A stretch of DNA of 33,896 nucleotides. Source: Peptococcaceae bacterium UBA6116. Lineage in GTDB: Bacteria; Bacillota; Desulfitobacteriia; Desulfitobacteriales; Syntrophobotulaceae. Within the stretch, counting starts at the first letter, position 1; each line of letters begins with the position of its first letter. Shown here one piece after another: positions 17,156-25,847 of the stretch. The notes under the pieces are model-generated. The model was not told the DNA's origin, did not search any database, and saw nothing but the letters and a program-made list of their open reading frames with translations. Location of the stretch: positions 1 to 33,896 of the forward strand of contig DIWC01000042.1 in assembly GCA_002423425.1 (NCBI GenBank). The letters are read 5' to 3'. The position numbers were made by a program, and so were the translations under genes.

Positions 17156-17833
17156 ATGAAAAACAAACAATTTGCCGTCATCGGTTTAGGCCGTTTCGGC
17201 AAAAGCGTGGCTCAAACTTTGGCTTCACTAGGCTATGAAGTTTTAGTAATCGACAGCAACGAACATGAGATTCAGTCTATCGCCCATGAGGTTACCCATG
17301 CCATCCAAGTCGACGCCCGCGACGAGGAAGCTCTTAAAGCTTTGGGAATTCGTAATTTTGACGTAGTCATTGTTGCTATCGGGGATGACATTCAAGCAAA
17401 TATCCTTGTTACCGTTCTTCTTAAAGAAATTGGGGTAAAATACGTAATCGCCAAAGCAAAAGACAACATGCACGGCAAGGTTTTAGAAAAAATCGGGGCT
17501 GATAAGGTCATCTATCCGGAAAAAGATATGGGGATGCGTTTAGCCTATCACCTTGTGACTCCCAATATATTGGATTTTATAGAACTATCTTCCGAGTATA
17601 ATATTATTGAGGTGGCTACACCCTCAAGTTTCGTAGGTAAATCTTTAGAACAGCTTAGTTTAAGATCGAAATATGGCGTGAGTATAATTGCAATTAAGAA
17701 AAAGGACGCTATTATCGCCGATCCGGAAGCTGCATCAGTCATCGAGAGTGGGGATATTCTCGTTTTTCTTGGTAGAAAGAACGCCATGACTTTTATTCCA
17801 CAAGAAAAAGAAGAGCCTGACGCGAATAAATAG
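17156..17833 (+). CDS. ktrA: Ktr/Trk system regulatory subunit (RCK protein)
   Basis: 225-aa cytoplasmic RCK protein that gates KtrB. RCK_N Rossmann domain at about 5-125 with the nucleotide site GLGRFG and acidic VIDSNE; RCK_C domain at about 140-215 (IIEVATPSSFVGKSLEQLSLR), the part that binds c-di-AMP in Gram-positive KtrA. One RCK_N/RCK_C set only, as in KtrA rather than the duplicated E. coli TrkA. AGGA is just upstream of the ATG (GGAAGGATTAACA). The gene ends 38 bp from the convergent yhaM, with no clear terminator between. Confidence 0.94.
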   Translation: MKNKQFAVIGLGRFGKSVAQTLASLGYEVLVIDSNEHEIQSIAHEVTHAIQVDARDEEALKALGIRNFDVVIVAIGDDIQANILVTVLLKEIGVKYVIAKAKDNMHGKVLEKIGADKVIYPEKDMGMRLAYHLVTPNILDFIELSSEYNIIEVATPSSFVGKSLEQLSLRSKYGVSIIAIKKKDAIIADPEAASVIESGDILVFLGRKNAMTFIPQEKEEPDANK

Positions 17834-17871
17834 TTCGCATCAGTCCAATTTGCAATGTTAGACTGCAGCCT

Positions 17872-18849
17872 TTACTTTTTTTGGGGTTTATAGATTTTTC
17901 TGTTATTCAGAACCCAGACCCTTTCACTGAAATCACCCGGTTGAATGTCCCCCAGCACCTTACACATATCAAACATTCTGGCATCGAGTATGTCAAGATA
18001 ATGCAAAATTTCGGCTTCAGGAACCATCGGTCTTTTAGGACTGCCGAATTCAGGTTCATAGTGATGGGATAAAATCATATGCTGCATGATAAGATTAGTC
18101 TCCTCGTCTAGCCCCACTCTTTGAGCAGCTTTGTCAATTTTCTTAACCCCTTGGACAATATGCCCCAAGAGCTGCCCTTCAACCGTATAATCCGTAGCCA
18201 GTCCTAAATCATTAGCTTCGATCTCGTCAAGTTTAGCAATGTCATGCAGGATAATACCTGCAAAAAGAAGATCCTTATCTAAAAAAGTGTATACCTCAAG
18301 AAGTTTCTCGCCTGCTTGGAGCATAGTCAAGGTATGGTACAAGAGTCCCGAACGCAGGGAATGATGGTTCTGAAGAGCGGCCGGATGAGTCAATAACTTT
18401 TCACCCGCTTCCGCAATGATTAGTTGCACCGTTTCTCTTAGCGTGTTTTTTTCAATTTTTGTAATAAAAGTCGAGAGTTCTGTGAACATATCTTCAGGAG
18501 CATAAGGAGCTACTGGTACAAGTTCATGAAGACTTATACCGTCTTTTTCTTTAACGGGACGGATTCTTTCAATCTTCACTTGTTTTTTTCCCTGCCATTC
18601 AATTACTGTACCTTTAATTTTAACCAACATGCTTTTTACATACTGGACTTCGTCTTCGGCAGTACATTCCCATAACCTTGCTACAATCTCCCCGCTTGAA
18701 TCGCCAAATACTATATCCAAGTACTTTTTCCCGCTGCCGGTGTTTTTGCATTCCACTTTCCGGATTAAGAAAAAAGTAATAAGAGAATCCCCGGTTTTAA
18801 ATTCATTGATTTTCCTTATCTCCATCTTTTCCTCAAACTCCATTTCCAT
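17872..18849 (-). CDS. yhaM: 3'-5' exoribonuclease YhaM
   Basis: 325-aa HD-domain RNase of the YhaM type. Residues about 15-100 form an OB-fold for nucleic-acid binding (FLIRKVECKNTGSGKKYLDI, VKIKGTVIEWQGKKQVKI). The HD domain follows: HHSLRSGLLYHTLTM near 160, the HD pair in ILHDIAKLDE, and HHYEPEFG plus LDILDARM near 265-295. Family members shorten RNA with Mn2+ or Co2+. The ATG at 18825 (MEIRKINEF) has its own TGAGGA close by and is a possible alternative start to 18849, which has GGTGG 8 nt upstream. It lies 27 bp downstream of thrS. Confidence 0.9.
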   Translation of the reverse strand: MEMEFEEKMEIRKINEFKTGDSLITFFLIRKVECKNTGSGKKYLDIVFGDSSGEIVARLWECTAEDEVQYVKSMLVKIKGTVIEWQGKKQVKIERIRPVKEKDGISLHELVPVAPYAPEDMFTELSTFITKIEKNTLRETVQLIIAEAGEKLLTHPAALQNHHSLRSGLLYHTLTMLQAGEKLLEVYTFLDKDLLFAGIILHDIAKLDEIEANDLGLATDYTVEGQLLGHIVQGVKKIDKAAQRVGLDEETNLIMQHMILSHHYEPEFGSPKRPMVPEAEILHYLDILDARMFDMCKVLGDIQPGDFSERVWVLNNRKIYKPQKK

Positions 18850-18876
18850 TTACATTGCCACCATCACCGAAAACAG

Positions 18877-20796
18877 CTATATAATTTTTTTGCTTTTTAT
18901 TTCTTCTTTTATCAAGGATGCAAATCCATCAAGGCTCATGGTTATGGTATTCTGCTGTCCATAGCGGCGAACAGACACCGTCTTGTCTTCTGCTTCCTTA
19001 TCTCCCACTATAAGTGCAAATGGAATTTTTTCAGTTTGGACTTCCCTGATCTTATAATTTATTTTCTCCCGCCGCTGGTCAATTTCTACTCTGACCTTGT
19101 CTTCTTTGAGAATAGACTTGACTTTTTCCGCAAATTCCAAGTGCTTGTCACTGATTGGTAAAATCCTCACCTGAACCGGTGCGAGCCAAACCGGAAACGC
19201 CCCGGCATAATGTTCGGTCAGCAAAGCAATAAAACGTTCAATGCTGCCGTAGACCACCCTATGGATCATAACCGGGCGGTGTTTTTCCCCGTCTTCACCA
19301 ATATAGGTCAGATCAAACTTTTCAGGCATCTGAAAATCCAGCTGGATGGTTCCGCATTGCCAGGTCCTGTCCAAACAATCTTTAACATGGAAGTCAATTT
19401 TCGGACCATAGAATGCCCCATCTCCCGGGTTGATTTTATAATCCATCCCTTTGGCTTCCAAAGCATCTTTCAAAGCATTGGTGGCTATCTCCCAATCCTT
19501 GTCGGAACCCATGGAGTTTTCCGGCCGGGTTGATAGTTCGACATGGTATTTAAAGCCAAACACTTTATAAAAATAATCGACAAGGTCAATAACCCCAATA
19601 ATTTCCTCTATTATCTGGGAAGGCAGCATAAAGATATGGGCGTCATCTTGAGTGAAATTCCGTACGCGCAGCAATCCGTGCAAAGCACCGGATAACTCGT
19701 GCCTGTGAACCAATCCAAGTTCACCGCAGCGAATCGGCAAGTCCCTGTAACTGCGAAGTTTGGTCTTATACATAATCATACCGCCGGGACAGTTCATAGG
19801 TTTCACTGCATAATCCAGATCATCAATTTTGGTGAAATACATATTTTCCTTGTAATGATCCCAATGCCCCGATTGTTCCCATAAAGTCCTATTGAGAATG
19901 ATAGGTGTTCTGATTTCAACATAATCTCTTTTTTGGTGTTCTTCCCGCCAGAACTCTTCTAAAGTATTTCTTAATACCATACCTTTGGGATGAAAGAAAG
20001 GAAAGCCCGGCCCCTCATCGTGCAAACTAAAAAGATCAAGTTCCACGCCAAGTTTGCGGTGGTCACGTCTTTTTGCTTCTTCCAATTTATATAAATAATC
20101 TTCAAGATCTGAAGCTTTAGCAAACGCTAAACCGTAAATCCTTTGCAGCATTTTATTCTTCTCACTGCCCCGCCAGTATGCTCCTGCTACACTTTGTAAT
20201 TTAAAGACCTTAAGAACCTTTGTTGATGGAACATGAGGACCGGCACAAAGATCGGTAAAGTTCCCTTGTGTGTATGTCGAGATCTGTACTTCATCCGGTA
20301 AGTCCTTAACTAGTTCCGCTTTATACTTTTCGCCTTTGCTGCCAAAATATTCAAGAGCTTCTTCTCTAGAAATTTCCCGGCACTCAAATTTATTACCTTC
20401 TTTGGCCAGTCTCTTCATTTCCACTTCGAGCTTTTCGAGGTCTTCCGGGGTAAAAGTATGTTCAGAGTCAAAATCATAGTAAAACCCATTGGCAATAGCA
20501 GGACCGATACCCAGCAATGTTTCCGGAAAAAGATTCTTCACAGCTTGCGCCAGAAGATGGGAAGTAGAATGTCTCATTACCCCTAGTCCCTCTTCATTAT
20601 CCAAAGTCAGAATCTCTATCTGGGCATCTTGTTCGACCTTGAAGTTCAGGTCTTTAACCTGTCCGTTTACTTTTCCGGCAATTGCCGAACGAGCCAATAC
20701 CTGGGAAAGGGATGAAGCTAACTCCGAGATCGTCGTTCCTTGCGCAGCTTGTCTGACGGATCCATCTTTTAATGTTAAATTAATCATCCTATTCAT
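18877..20796 (-). CDS. thrS: Threonyl-tRNA synthetase
   Basis: Class II synthetase charging tRNA-Thr, 639 aa. In order: TGS domain (about 1-62), editing domain with HSTSHLLAQAV and DLCAGPH (about 65-225), catalytic core with KPMNCPGGM, HRHELSGALHGLLRVRNFTQDDAH and the Arg/His motif 3 region IHRVVYGSIERF, and anticodon-binding domain (VQVRILPISDKH to the end). ATG 20796 is chosen because GGAGG lies 5 nt upstream (TTTGGAGGAACAATG); the frame open to 20847 would begin just after the T-box terminator and adds 17 non-family residues. Controlled by the Thr T-box. Confidence 0.97.
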   Translation of the reverse strand: MNRMINLTLKDGSVRQAAQGTTISELASSLSQVLARSAIAGKVNGQVKDLNFKVEQDAQIEILTLDNEEGLGVMRHSTSHLLAQAVKNLFPETLLGIGPAIANGFYYDFDSEHTFTPEDLEKLEVEMKRLAKEGNKFECREISREEALEYFGSKGEKYKAELVKDLPDEVQISTYTQGNFTDLCAGPHVPSTKVLKVFKLQSVAGAYWRGSEKNKMLQRIYGLAFAKASDLEDYLYKLEEAKRRDHRKLGVELDLFSLHDEGPGFPFFHPKGMVLRNTLEEFWREEHQKRDYVEIRTPIILNRTLWEQSGHWDHYKENMYFTKIDDLDYAVKPMNCPGGMIMYKTKLRSYRDLPIRCGELGLVHRHELSGALHGLLRVRNFTQDDAHIFMLPSQIIEEIIGVIDLVDYFYKVFGFKYHVELSTRPENSMGSDKDWEIATNALKDALEAKGMDYKINPGDGAFYGPKIDFHVKDCLDRTWQCGTIQLDFQMPEKFDLTYIGEDGEKHRPVMIHRVVYGSIERFIALLTEHYAGAFPVWLAPVQVRILPISDKHLEFAEKVKSILKEDKVRVEIDQRREKINYKIREVQTEKIPFALIVGDKEAEDKTVSVRRYGQQNTITMSLDGFASLIKEEIKSKKII

Positions 20797-20850
20797 TGTT
20801 CCTCCAAACATATTTAGATTAATTGCCGCTTCTTGCATCAGCCGCATTAG

Positions 20851-21080
20851 TCAAAAAGCTCCCGTCCCTAATGGGACGAGAGCAAATAGAAACCCGTGGT
20901 TCCACCCAACTTCGAGAAAAGTTCTCCTTTAAGCCCTTAACGCTGGCATTACGACCAACCTACTATCTTTCGGCAAGGTACTCAAGGGTGGTTTTCTTCT
21001 GAACGTTGCAGAAATGCTTTCAGCCTGGACATTTCTCTCTAATTGCCAAGTTTCGGAATACTGTCCCTGTCATCGCATTA
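20851..21080 (-). promoter_or_regulatory. T-box leader of thrS (Thr, ACC specifier)
   Basis: The leftward RNA carries a Stem I start GATGACAGGGACAGTA, an AGAGAG stretch, the apical part, then the specifier loop with ACC (20992-20990) followed by ACCCTTGAG that closes Stem I. The T-box core GGGTGGAACCACGGG lies at 20907-20893, and a terminator GCTCTCGTCCC/GGGACGGGAGC (20883-20858) precedes TTTTT. The part after the specifier aligns with the pheST leader (ACCCTTGAGT here, ACCCCGGAGT there), supporting both codon assignments. Uncharged tRNA-Thr should switch thrS on. Confidence 0.95.
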
Positions 21081-21104
21081 AAAAATTTTTGCTTTAATTA
21101 ATAG

Positions 21105-21131
21105 CTTATACTACATGTTCTTCGTTGTCAA
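21105..21131 (-). promoter_or_regulatory. Probable promoter of thrS
   Basis: TTGACA (21131-21126) and TATAAG (21110-21105), spacer 15 nt (short). The -35 overlaps the TGA stop of ytxC. Transcript start would be near 21098, about 25 nt before T-box Stem I. Confidence 0.55.
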
Positions 21132-21994
21132 TCGCTCACCCTACATAGGGGACAGCCGGTACAAAAACTTATTTTATTTTCAAAAACTTCATTTATAATC
21201 TGAATCATATCGTTATGATTATCCGTAAAAGAATGAACAACAAGCCGGCGTGGAGCGCATTTTAAAATTGCGCTTATTAGAGAGTCTTCATATAATTCAA
21301 TATTCGTTTTATCATCACTGGGTATACTATAACACGCTTTATTAATATTTCTGCCCCGGTCGTCAAGAAATACAACCTCTCCCTGAGGTTTAATGATTAA
21401 GTGGATCGTTGAAAAAATTGTTACTTGTTTTTGGATAAACTTTTTAAGCATACTAATAAAACTTTGGTGTTCTTGCGCCAGCATATAGCTATTGACCGCG
21501 GAGGCAATCTGTTTTCTTACTTCCCTCTTGTACATATCGGCCCGAAAATTCATGAAACCTTCAATATTGAGTCTTTTATTAGAATCTAGAAACTCCAAGA
21601 TAGACTTTATCAAAATATGTTTTTTAGTTGCCGGCAAATACGTATTATGGCTATTCAGATCCTGCCATGATTTTTCTAAAATCATTTCTATATCTTTATA
21701 ACTCATACTGTATTCTTTTTTTAATATTTTTTTGACAAATGCCACTTCCCATTGCTTAAAAATAATCTCGGCAAGGGCATGGGCAAAATAATAATTATAT
21801 ATTCTTTGAGCTAAGCGGTCCTCTCCTTTCTTTCCCTTTAGAGTTGAATAGACACAGCGCACAAGGTAAGAGGCACCATTTTTTTGTTCATATAATTCAA
21901 ATGGGAGTCCCTCTTTTGATCTTAAATCATCGAGTTTACAATAAAGATCATCCCTATAATTGGACGTTCCGACCTCAACATAATATTCCTGCAC
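21128..21994 (-). CDS. ytxC: YtxC-like putative sporulation protein
   Basis: 288-aa YtxC-family protein, found next to thrS in spore-forming Firmicutes; molecular role unknown. Mostly helical and charged, with no membrane segments. The C-terminal fifth carries the family stretch RRLVVHSF and ends in two cysteines (FCTGCPLC), a possible metal or disulphide pair. The start is GTG 21994 with GGGAGG 9 nt upstream. That ribosome site is inside a small inverted repeat (TCCCT/AGGGA, 22002-22006 and 22011-22015), which could mask it. Its end overlaps the -35 of thrS. Confidence 0.8.
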   Translation of the reverse strand: MQEYYVEVGTSNYRDDLYCKLDDLRSKEGLPFELYEQKNGASYLVRCVYSTLKGKKGEDRLAQRIYNYYFAHALAEIIFKQWEVAFVKKILKKEYSMSYKDIEMILEKSWQDLNSHNTYLPATKKHILIKSILEFLDSNKRLNIEGFMNFRADMYKREVRKQIASAVNSYMLAQEHQSFISMLKKFIQKQVTIFSTIHLIIKPQGEVVFLDDRGRNINKACYSIPSDDKTNIELYEDSLISAILKCAPRRLVVHSFTDNHNDMIQIINEVFENKISFCTGCPLCRVSD

Positions 21995-22081
21995 GAAAAA
22001 ATCCCTCCCCAGGGAAATATATGCTTTTACTTTCCTAATATTTCCGGAGAAGGATTTTCTTATTCTAACGCGGCTTTTGTT

Positions 22082-22726
22082 TTAGTATTTATTTTTTTGG
22101 GGGGAAGTGAGAAGCACCACACCACAAACTAGAAGCAAACAAACTCCAATAACACCAAATTGAACATAACGAGTAGTAAAAAGAAATTCTGTAATCTCTT
22201 CAGACGCAAAATCCGCTCCGAGCACCGCTATGACATTTCCTTGATGGTCTTTTATTTGTTGGTAGCTCGAAACAACTGCGCCGAAAAAAGTATCATGATA
22301 TTCACCGCGAACGGCTTGCCCTTTTAGGGTTCTCTGAATTGAGCCCGATGCCTGATCCTCTAATTTACTAAGAGGACTATGGGCCGGATCATTTTGCTCC
22401 CTGGCATCAACCACATGAAACCATTCGGATTGCGAATTTTTATAAATGATAAAAATGTCGGCAAGATTATGCTCTTTTTTGAGTTTAATAAATTTCTCGC
22501 GAATTTCATTATAATAGGGTTCCTTTTCATCCAGGGTTTGAAAAATCTTTTGCATCTTTCCTATATCCAATTGCTGGACCGCGATAGCCATAGTTTGTTC
22601 AATCTGCACAGCTGCCATTTCCACTGCTAATTGCTTAGCCCGAAAATTACCTATACCCATAACTATAATAAAACAAAACACCGTGATAATAATAATTGCA
22701 TACAATCTTTTTCTTGCGGGTGACAT
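22082..22726 (-). CDS. Orphan Cache/PDC-type membrane sensor without output domain
   Basis: 214 aa: a transmembrane helix at about 8-28, an extracytoplasmic region of about 150 residues, a second transmembrane helix at about 190-208, and only a six-residue polar tail. The extracytoplasmic part ends with GNVIAVLGADFASEEI, the strand pattern seen in Cache domains of chemoreceptors and histidine kinases. No HAMP, kinase, GGDEF or methyl-accepting domain follows, and there is no such frame immediately downstream. It may be a truncated receptor or a stand-alone sensor partner. GGAGG lies 7 nt before the ATG. Transcribed towards ytxC. Confidence 0.7.
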   Translation of the reverse strand: MSPARKRLYAIIIITVFCFIIVMGIGNFRAKQLAVEMAAVQIEQTMAIAVQQLDIGKMQKIFQTLDEKEPYYNEIREKFIKLKKEHNLADIFIIYKNSQSEWFHVVDAREQNDPAHSPLSKLEDQASGSIQRTLKGQAVRGEYHDTFFGAVVSSYQQIKDHQGNVIAVLGADFASEEITEFLFTTRYVQFGVIGVCLLLVCGVVLLTSPQKNKY

Positions 22727-22920
22727 TTCTTTACCTCCATCAAGCGCTTAGATAATATATTTTGTACTAATTCTACACTAAAATTACAGATTCTGCATGA
22801 ATAGAAGTTCATTTTTCTATATTGCTTTACATACTTATCTTTAGAAGGTGTCTGTACTTGACTCTTATTCTTAAGAAGAATTGACCAAGAGGATAGCTTT
22901 TGAAAGGAATGGATATAAAA

Positions 22921-24009
22921 ATGAAAAAAGCCAGACAATTATCAGTTCCGGCTATTGCCGCGGCATTTATAGGGACCGTTGTAGGAGCTGGATTTGCAAC
23001 TGGTCAGGAAGTGCTTCAGTTCTTTACTCTTTATGGCAGAACCGGCTTTATAGGAATTATTCTGGCAACAGTGTTATTTTGTTATTTTGGTATTAGTATT
23101 ATGAAGATTTCCCGGGATTTAAAAGCAGATTCCCATTTGGAACTTGTAAAGTTTGCTGCCGGACCCAGGCTTGGTGTTCTGTTGGATTGGTTAATAACTT
23201 TAAGCTTCATAGGAGTATTGGTGGTTATGGCCGCAGGCTCAGGGGCAATTGCTGAAGAACACTTTAACCTTCCCCCCTTATACGGAAGTTTGGCTATTAT
23301 TATTTTATCTTTTTTGACTGTAATCTCTGGAGTAAATAACGTGATAAAGGCTATTGGAATTGTTGTTCCTTTCCTGTTGATAATTGTTTTGGGAGTTGCA
23401 GTCTTTTCAATTCTTAATGATCCGCTGACCATCAAAAAAATCGGGATTTTAGAATCTCTTGAGGCACCGGTCACTAGAAGCTGGCTGTTTTCCTCCTTTC
23501 TTTATGTCTCTTATAATATCCTGCTGGCAGTAGCTATTTTAACTCCTTTAGGCGTTGAAGCCCAAAACAAAAAAAACCTTATCTGCGGGGGAATTCTCGG
23601 CGGGCTGGGACTTGGCATTGGAGTTTTGGCCATAAGTCTTGCTATTATAAGCGGTGTTCCTGAAATTCTTCCTTTCCAGGTACCGATGGTTTTCCTGGCC
23701 TACCGTCTCAATCCTTTGCTTGCCTTTGTCTATGGAATAATACTTTTTCTGGAAATATATACGACAGCGGTCAGTATTCTTTATGGATTTGTGGCAAGAA
23801 TAGCCTATACAAAAATCATGAGGTTTATTTGGGCAGCAATTGCTTGCGCGGGAGCAATTTTTGCCGGCCAACTGGGTTTTTCCAAAATAATTACAACAAT
23901 TTATCCTTTAATGGGCTTTGTTGGCTTATTCTTGTTAGCTAGTATTATATGGTCCCAAATTAGAGAACCAATATCTGTTCTCTTAAAAACATCCAAAAAG
24001 CGCAGTTGA
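22921..24009 (+). CDS. YkvI-type membrane transporter
   Basis: 362-aa integral membrane protein of the YkvI family, in the LeuT/APC-fold superfamily, substrate unknown. The N-terminal signature AAAFIGTVVGAGFATGQE is typical of YkvI, with an unwound-helix glycine cluster. About ten hydrophobic helices follow, ending in a basic tail (LLKTSKKRS). I prefer ATG 22921 (MKKARQ) because family proteins begin close to the first helix; TTG 22900 and ATG 22909 are in frame upstream, with AAAGGA between them. It ends one base from the convergent pgcA stop. Confidence 0.82.
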   Translation: MKKARQLSVPAIAAAFIGTVVGAGFATGQEVLQFFTLYGRTGFIGIILATVLFCYFGISIMKISRDLKADSHLELVKFAAGPRLGVLLDWLITLSFIGVLVVMAAGSGAIAEEHFNLPPLYGSLAIIILSFLTVISGVNNVIKAIGIVVPFLLIIVLGVAVFSILNDPLTIKKIGILESLEAPVTRSWLFSSFLYVSYNILLAVAILTPLGVEAQNKKNLICGGILGGLGLGIGVLAISLAIISGVPEILPFQVPMVFLAYRLNPLLAFVYGIILFLEIYTTAVSILYGFVARIAYTKIMRFIWAAIACAGAIFAGQLGFSKIITTIYPLMGFVGLFLLASIIWSQIREPISVLLKTSKKRS

Positions 24010-24010
24010 T

Positions 24011-25777
24011 TTATACATTTTGAGGAAGATAAACTTGAATTAGGTTTAAAACGTCGGTCTTAACTTTTTCCAGGGTATATCTGATTTCTTGGGAGCTTTC
24101 CCCTTTGATGCAAAAGTAGAACCTTATTTTTGGCTCGGTACCGGAGGGTCTGATTATTACAAATCCCCCTCCTTCAAATCGTAGTCTAATAACATTTTCC
24201 TGAGGCAATTCCGGTTGTCCCATCTCTTTTTTCAGGCCTTCTTTAGGGAAATAGCTCATTTTCGTCAGAAAATCGTCTATGCTTATAACTCTAAGTCCTC
24301 CATAGACTCTTTGCTCTGAGGTTCGGAACAGATCGATAATTCTATTAATGTTGTCTTTGCCTTCCCTGCCTTGAAGCGTAAGCGCATACTGTTCATCCAG
24401 ATAATAACCGCATAATTTAAAAACTTCCTCAAGGACTTCGGGCAGAGTCTTATTTTCTTTTTCTAAATAATATAAAGCGGCTTCTGCCAGAAGAGCGGCT
24501 GCCTCTACGGCATCTTTATCCCTAGCATATGTTCCGGCTAAATAGCCATGGCTCTCTTCAAATCCAAATAAGAAAGTTCCTGATCCGTTCTCTTCCATCT
24601 GCTTAATCTGTTCACCAATATATTTGAATCCTACTAGGACGTTGATTGTCCTGGCGCCAAAGTACCGTGCCACAGAATCGCCGAGATCTGTGGAGGCAAT
24701 TGTTTTAACTACTGTGACATCTTCAGGCAGCTTTCCCAGTCTTTTTTTCTGCGATAACAGATAGTATTCCAGAAGTACTCCGATTTGGTTGCCTGTGAAA
24801 CGTTGATAAGAGCCTTTTTCATCTTTGGCATATAGTCCGAGCCGGTCGGCATCAGGATCTGTAGCCAGAACAATATCCGCCTGCTGTTCAGAAGCATAAC
24901 TTAAAGCCATTTCAAAGGCTAAAGGATCTTCGGGATTCGGCAGCTTTATCGTTGAAAATTCACAATCCGGATTTTCCTGTTCAGGCACGATAAAAAGAGA
25001 GGTGAATCCTATTTCCTCAAGTACTTGCCGAACCGGCTTATTGCCGGCGCCATGAAGCGGTGTGTAGACAATTTTTAACTTGTTACCAAAATCCCTGGCA
25101 AATCCGGGATAAAGAAGCTGATTTTTTATTACCTGCAAAAAAGCTTGATCAATCTCCCGGCCAACACTGAGCAAGAGCCCCCGTTCCCTTGCTTCATCTT
25201 GATCAAGCGGTTGGACCATCCAGCTTGTGCGCTCAGCAATTTTATCTACTATTTGTTTTGCTTTCGCAGGTGGAATTTGCCCTCCATCCTCCCAGTATAC
25301 CTTGTATCCGTTATATTCTTTTGGATTGTGACTGGCTGTGATATTCACTCCGGCAATTGCATGCAAAAATCTTACTGCAAATGATAGTTCGGGCGTAGGT
25401 CTTAAGGCATCAAACAGAAAAGCTTTAATGTTATTAGCCGCTAAAACAAGAGCAGTCTCCAAGGCGAATTCTGCTGAATTGCGGCGGCAATCATAGGCAA
25501 TTACTACCCCTCGGGAACAATCTTCGCTTCCTTCTTCTCGTATGGTATCGGCTAATCCCTGACTGAGTTTACGAATAACGTATTTATTCATACGGTTAGT
25601 ACCGCTGCCCATAACCCCTCTCATGCCACCCGTACCAAACTCTAAATCGGTATAAAACCGGTCTTCAATTTCCTTCTGATCCTTTATTTCAAGCAGTTCC
25701 GTCTTTGTTTCCAGGTCAAAATATTCACTTTCTGTCCATAGTCTAAACTTCTCTTCTATTTTGCCTTCTAACAGCAA
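24011..25777 (-). CDS. pgcA: Phospho-sugar mutase (alpha-phosphoglucomutase)
   Basis: 588-aa alpha-D-phosphohexomutase, interconverting glucose-1- and glucose-6-phosphate (or mannose equivalents) in the cytoplasm. Seen: the phosphoserine loop ITASHNPKEYNGYK (about 135), metal loop ATDPDADRLGL (about 305), sugar-binding GFEESHGYL (about 400) and phosphate-binding RPSGTEPKIRFY near the C-terminus. Length matches PgcA of Bacillus. The start is TTG 25777, 8 nt after AAGGAG; a GTG at 25798 would place that ribosome site inside the coding region. It lies 70 bp after pgi, so both act on glucose-6-phosphate. The 3' end abuts ykvI with no terminator between. Confidence 0.92.
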   Translation of the reverse strand: MLLEGKIEEKFRLWTESEYFDLETKTELLEIKDQKEIEDRFYTDLEFGTGGMRGVMGSGTNRMNKYVIRKLSQGLADTIREEGSEDCSRGVVIAYDCRRNSAEFALETALVLAANNIKAFLFDALRPTPELSFAVRFLHAIAGVNITASHNPKEYNGYKVYWEDGGQIPPAKAKQIVDKIAERTSWMVQPLDQDEARERGLLLSVGREIDQAFLQVIKNQLLYPGFARDFGNKLKIVYTPLHGAGNKPVRQVLEEIGFTSLFIVPEQENPDCEFSTIKLPNPEDPLAFEMALSYASEQQADIVLATDPDADRLGLYAKDEKGSYQRFTGNQIGVLLEYYLLSQKKRLGKLPEDVTVVKTIASTDLGDSVARYFGARTINVLVGFKYIGEQIKQMEENGSGTFLFGFEESHGYLAGTYARDKDAVEAAALLAEAALYYLEKENKTLPEVLEEVFKLCGYYLDEQYALTLQGREGKDNINRIIDLFRTSEQRVYGGLRVISIDDFLTKMSYFPKEGLKKEMGQPELPQENVIRLRFEGGGFVIIRPSGTEPKIRFYFCIKGESSQEIRYTLEKVKTDVLNLIQVYLPQNV

Positions 25778-25847
25778 ATTGCCATCTCCTTCGTTCACTA
25801 ATAATACTAAATGTCTTAACCGTTTTGTTAAAACTGATTTATAAAAG

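Noticed and set aside
22663..22938. 91-codon leftward ORF between the Cache gene and ykvI
   Set aside because: No ribosome site or family similarity, and it overlaps the start regions of two supported genes.
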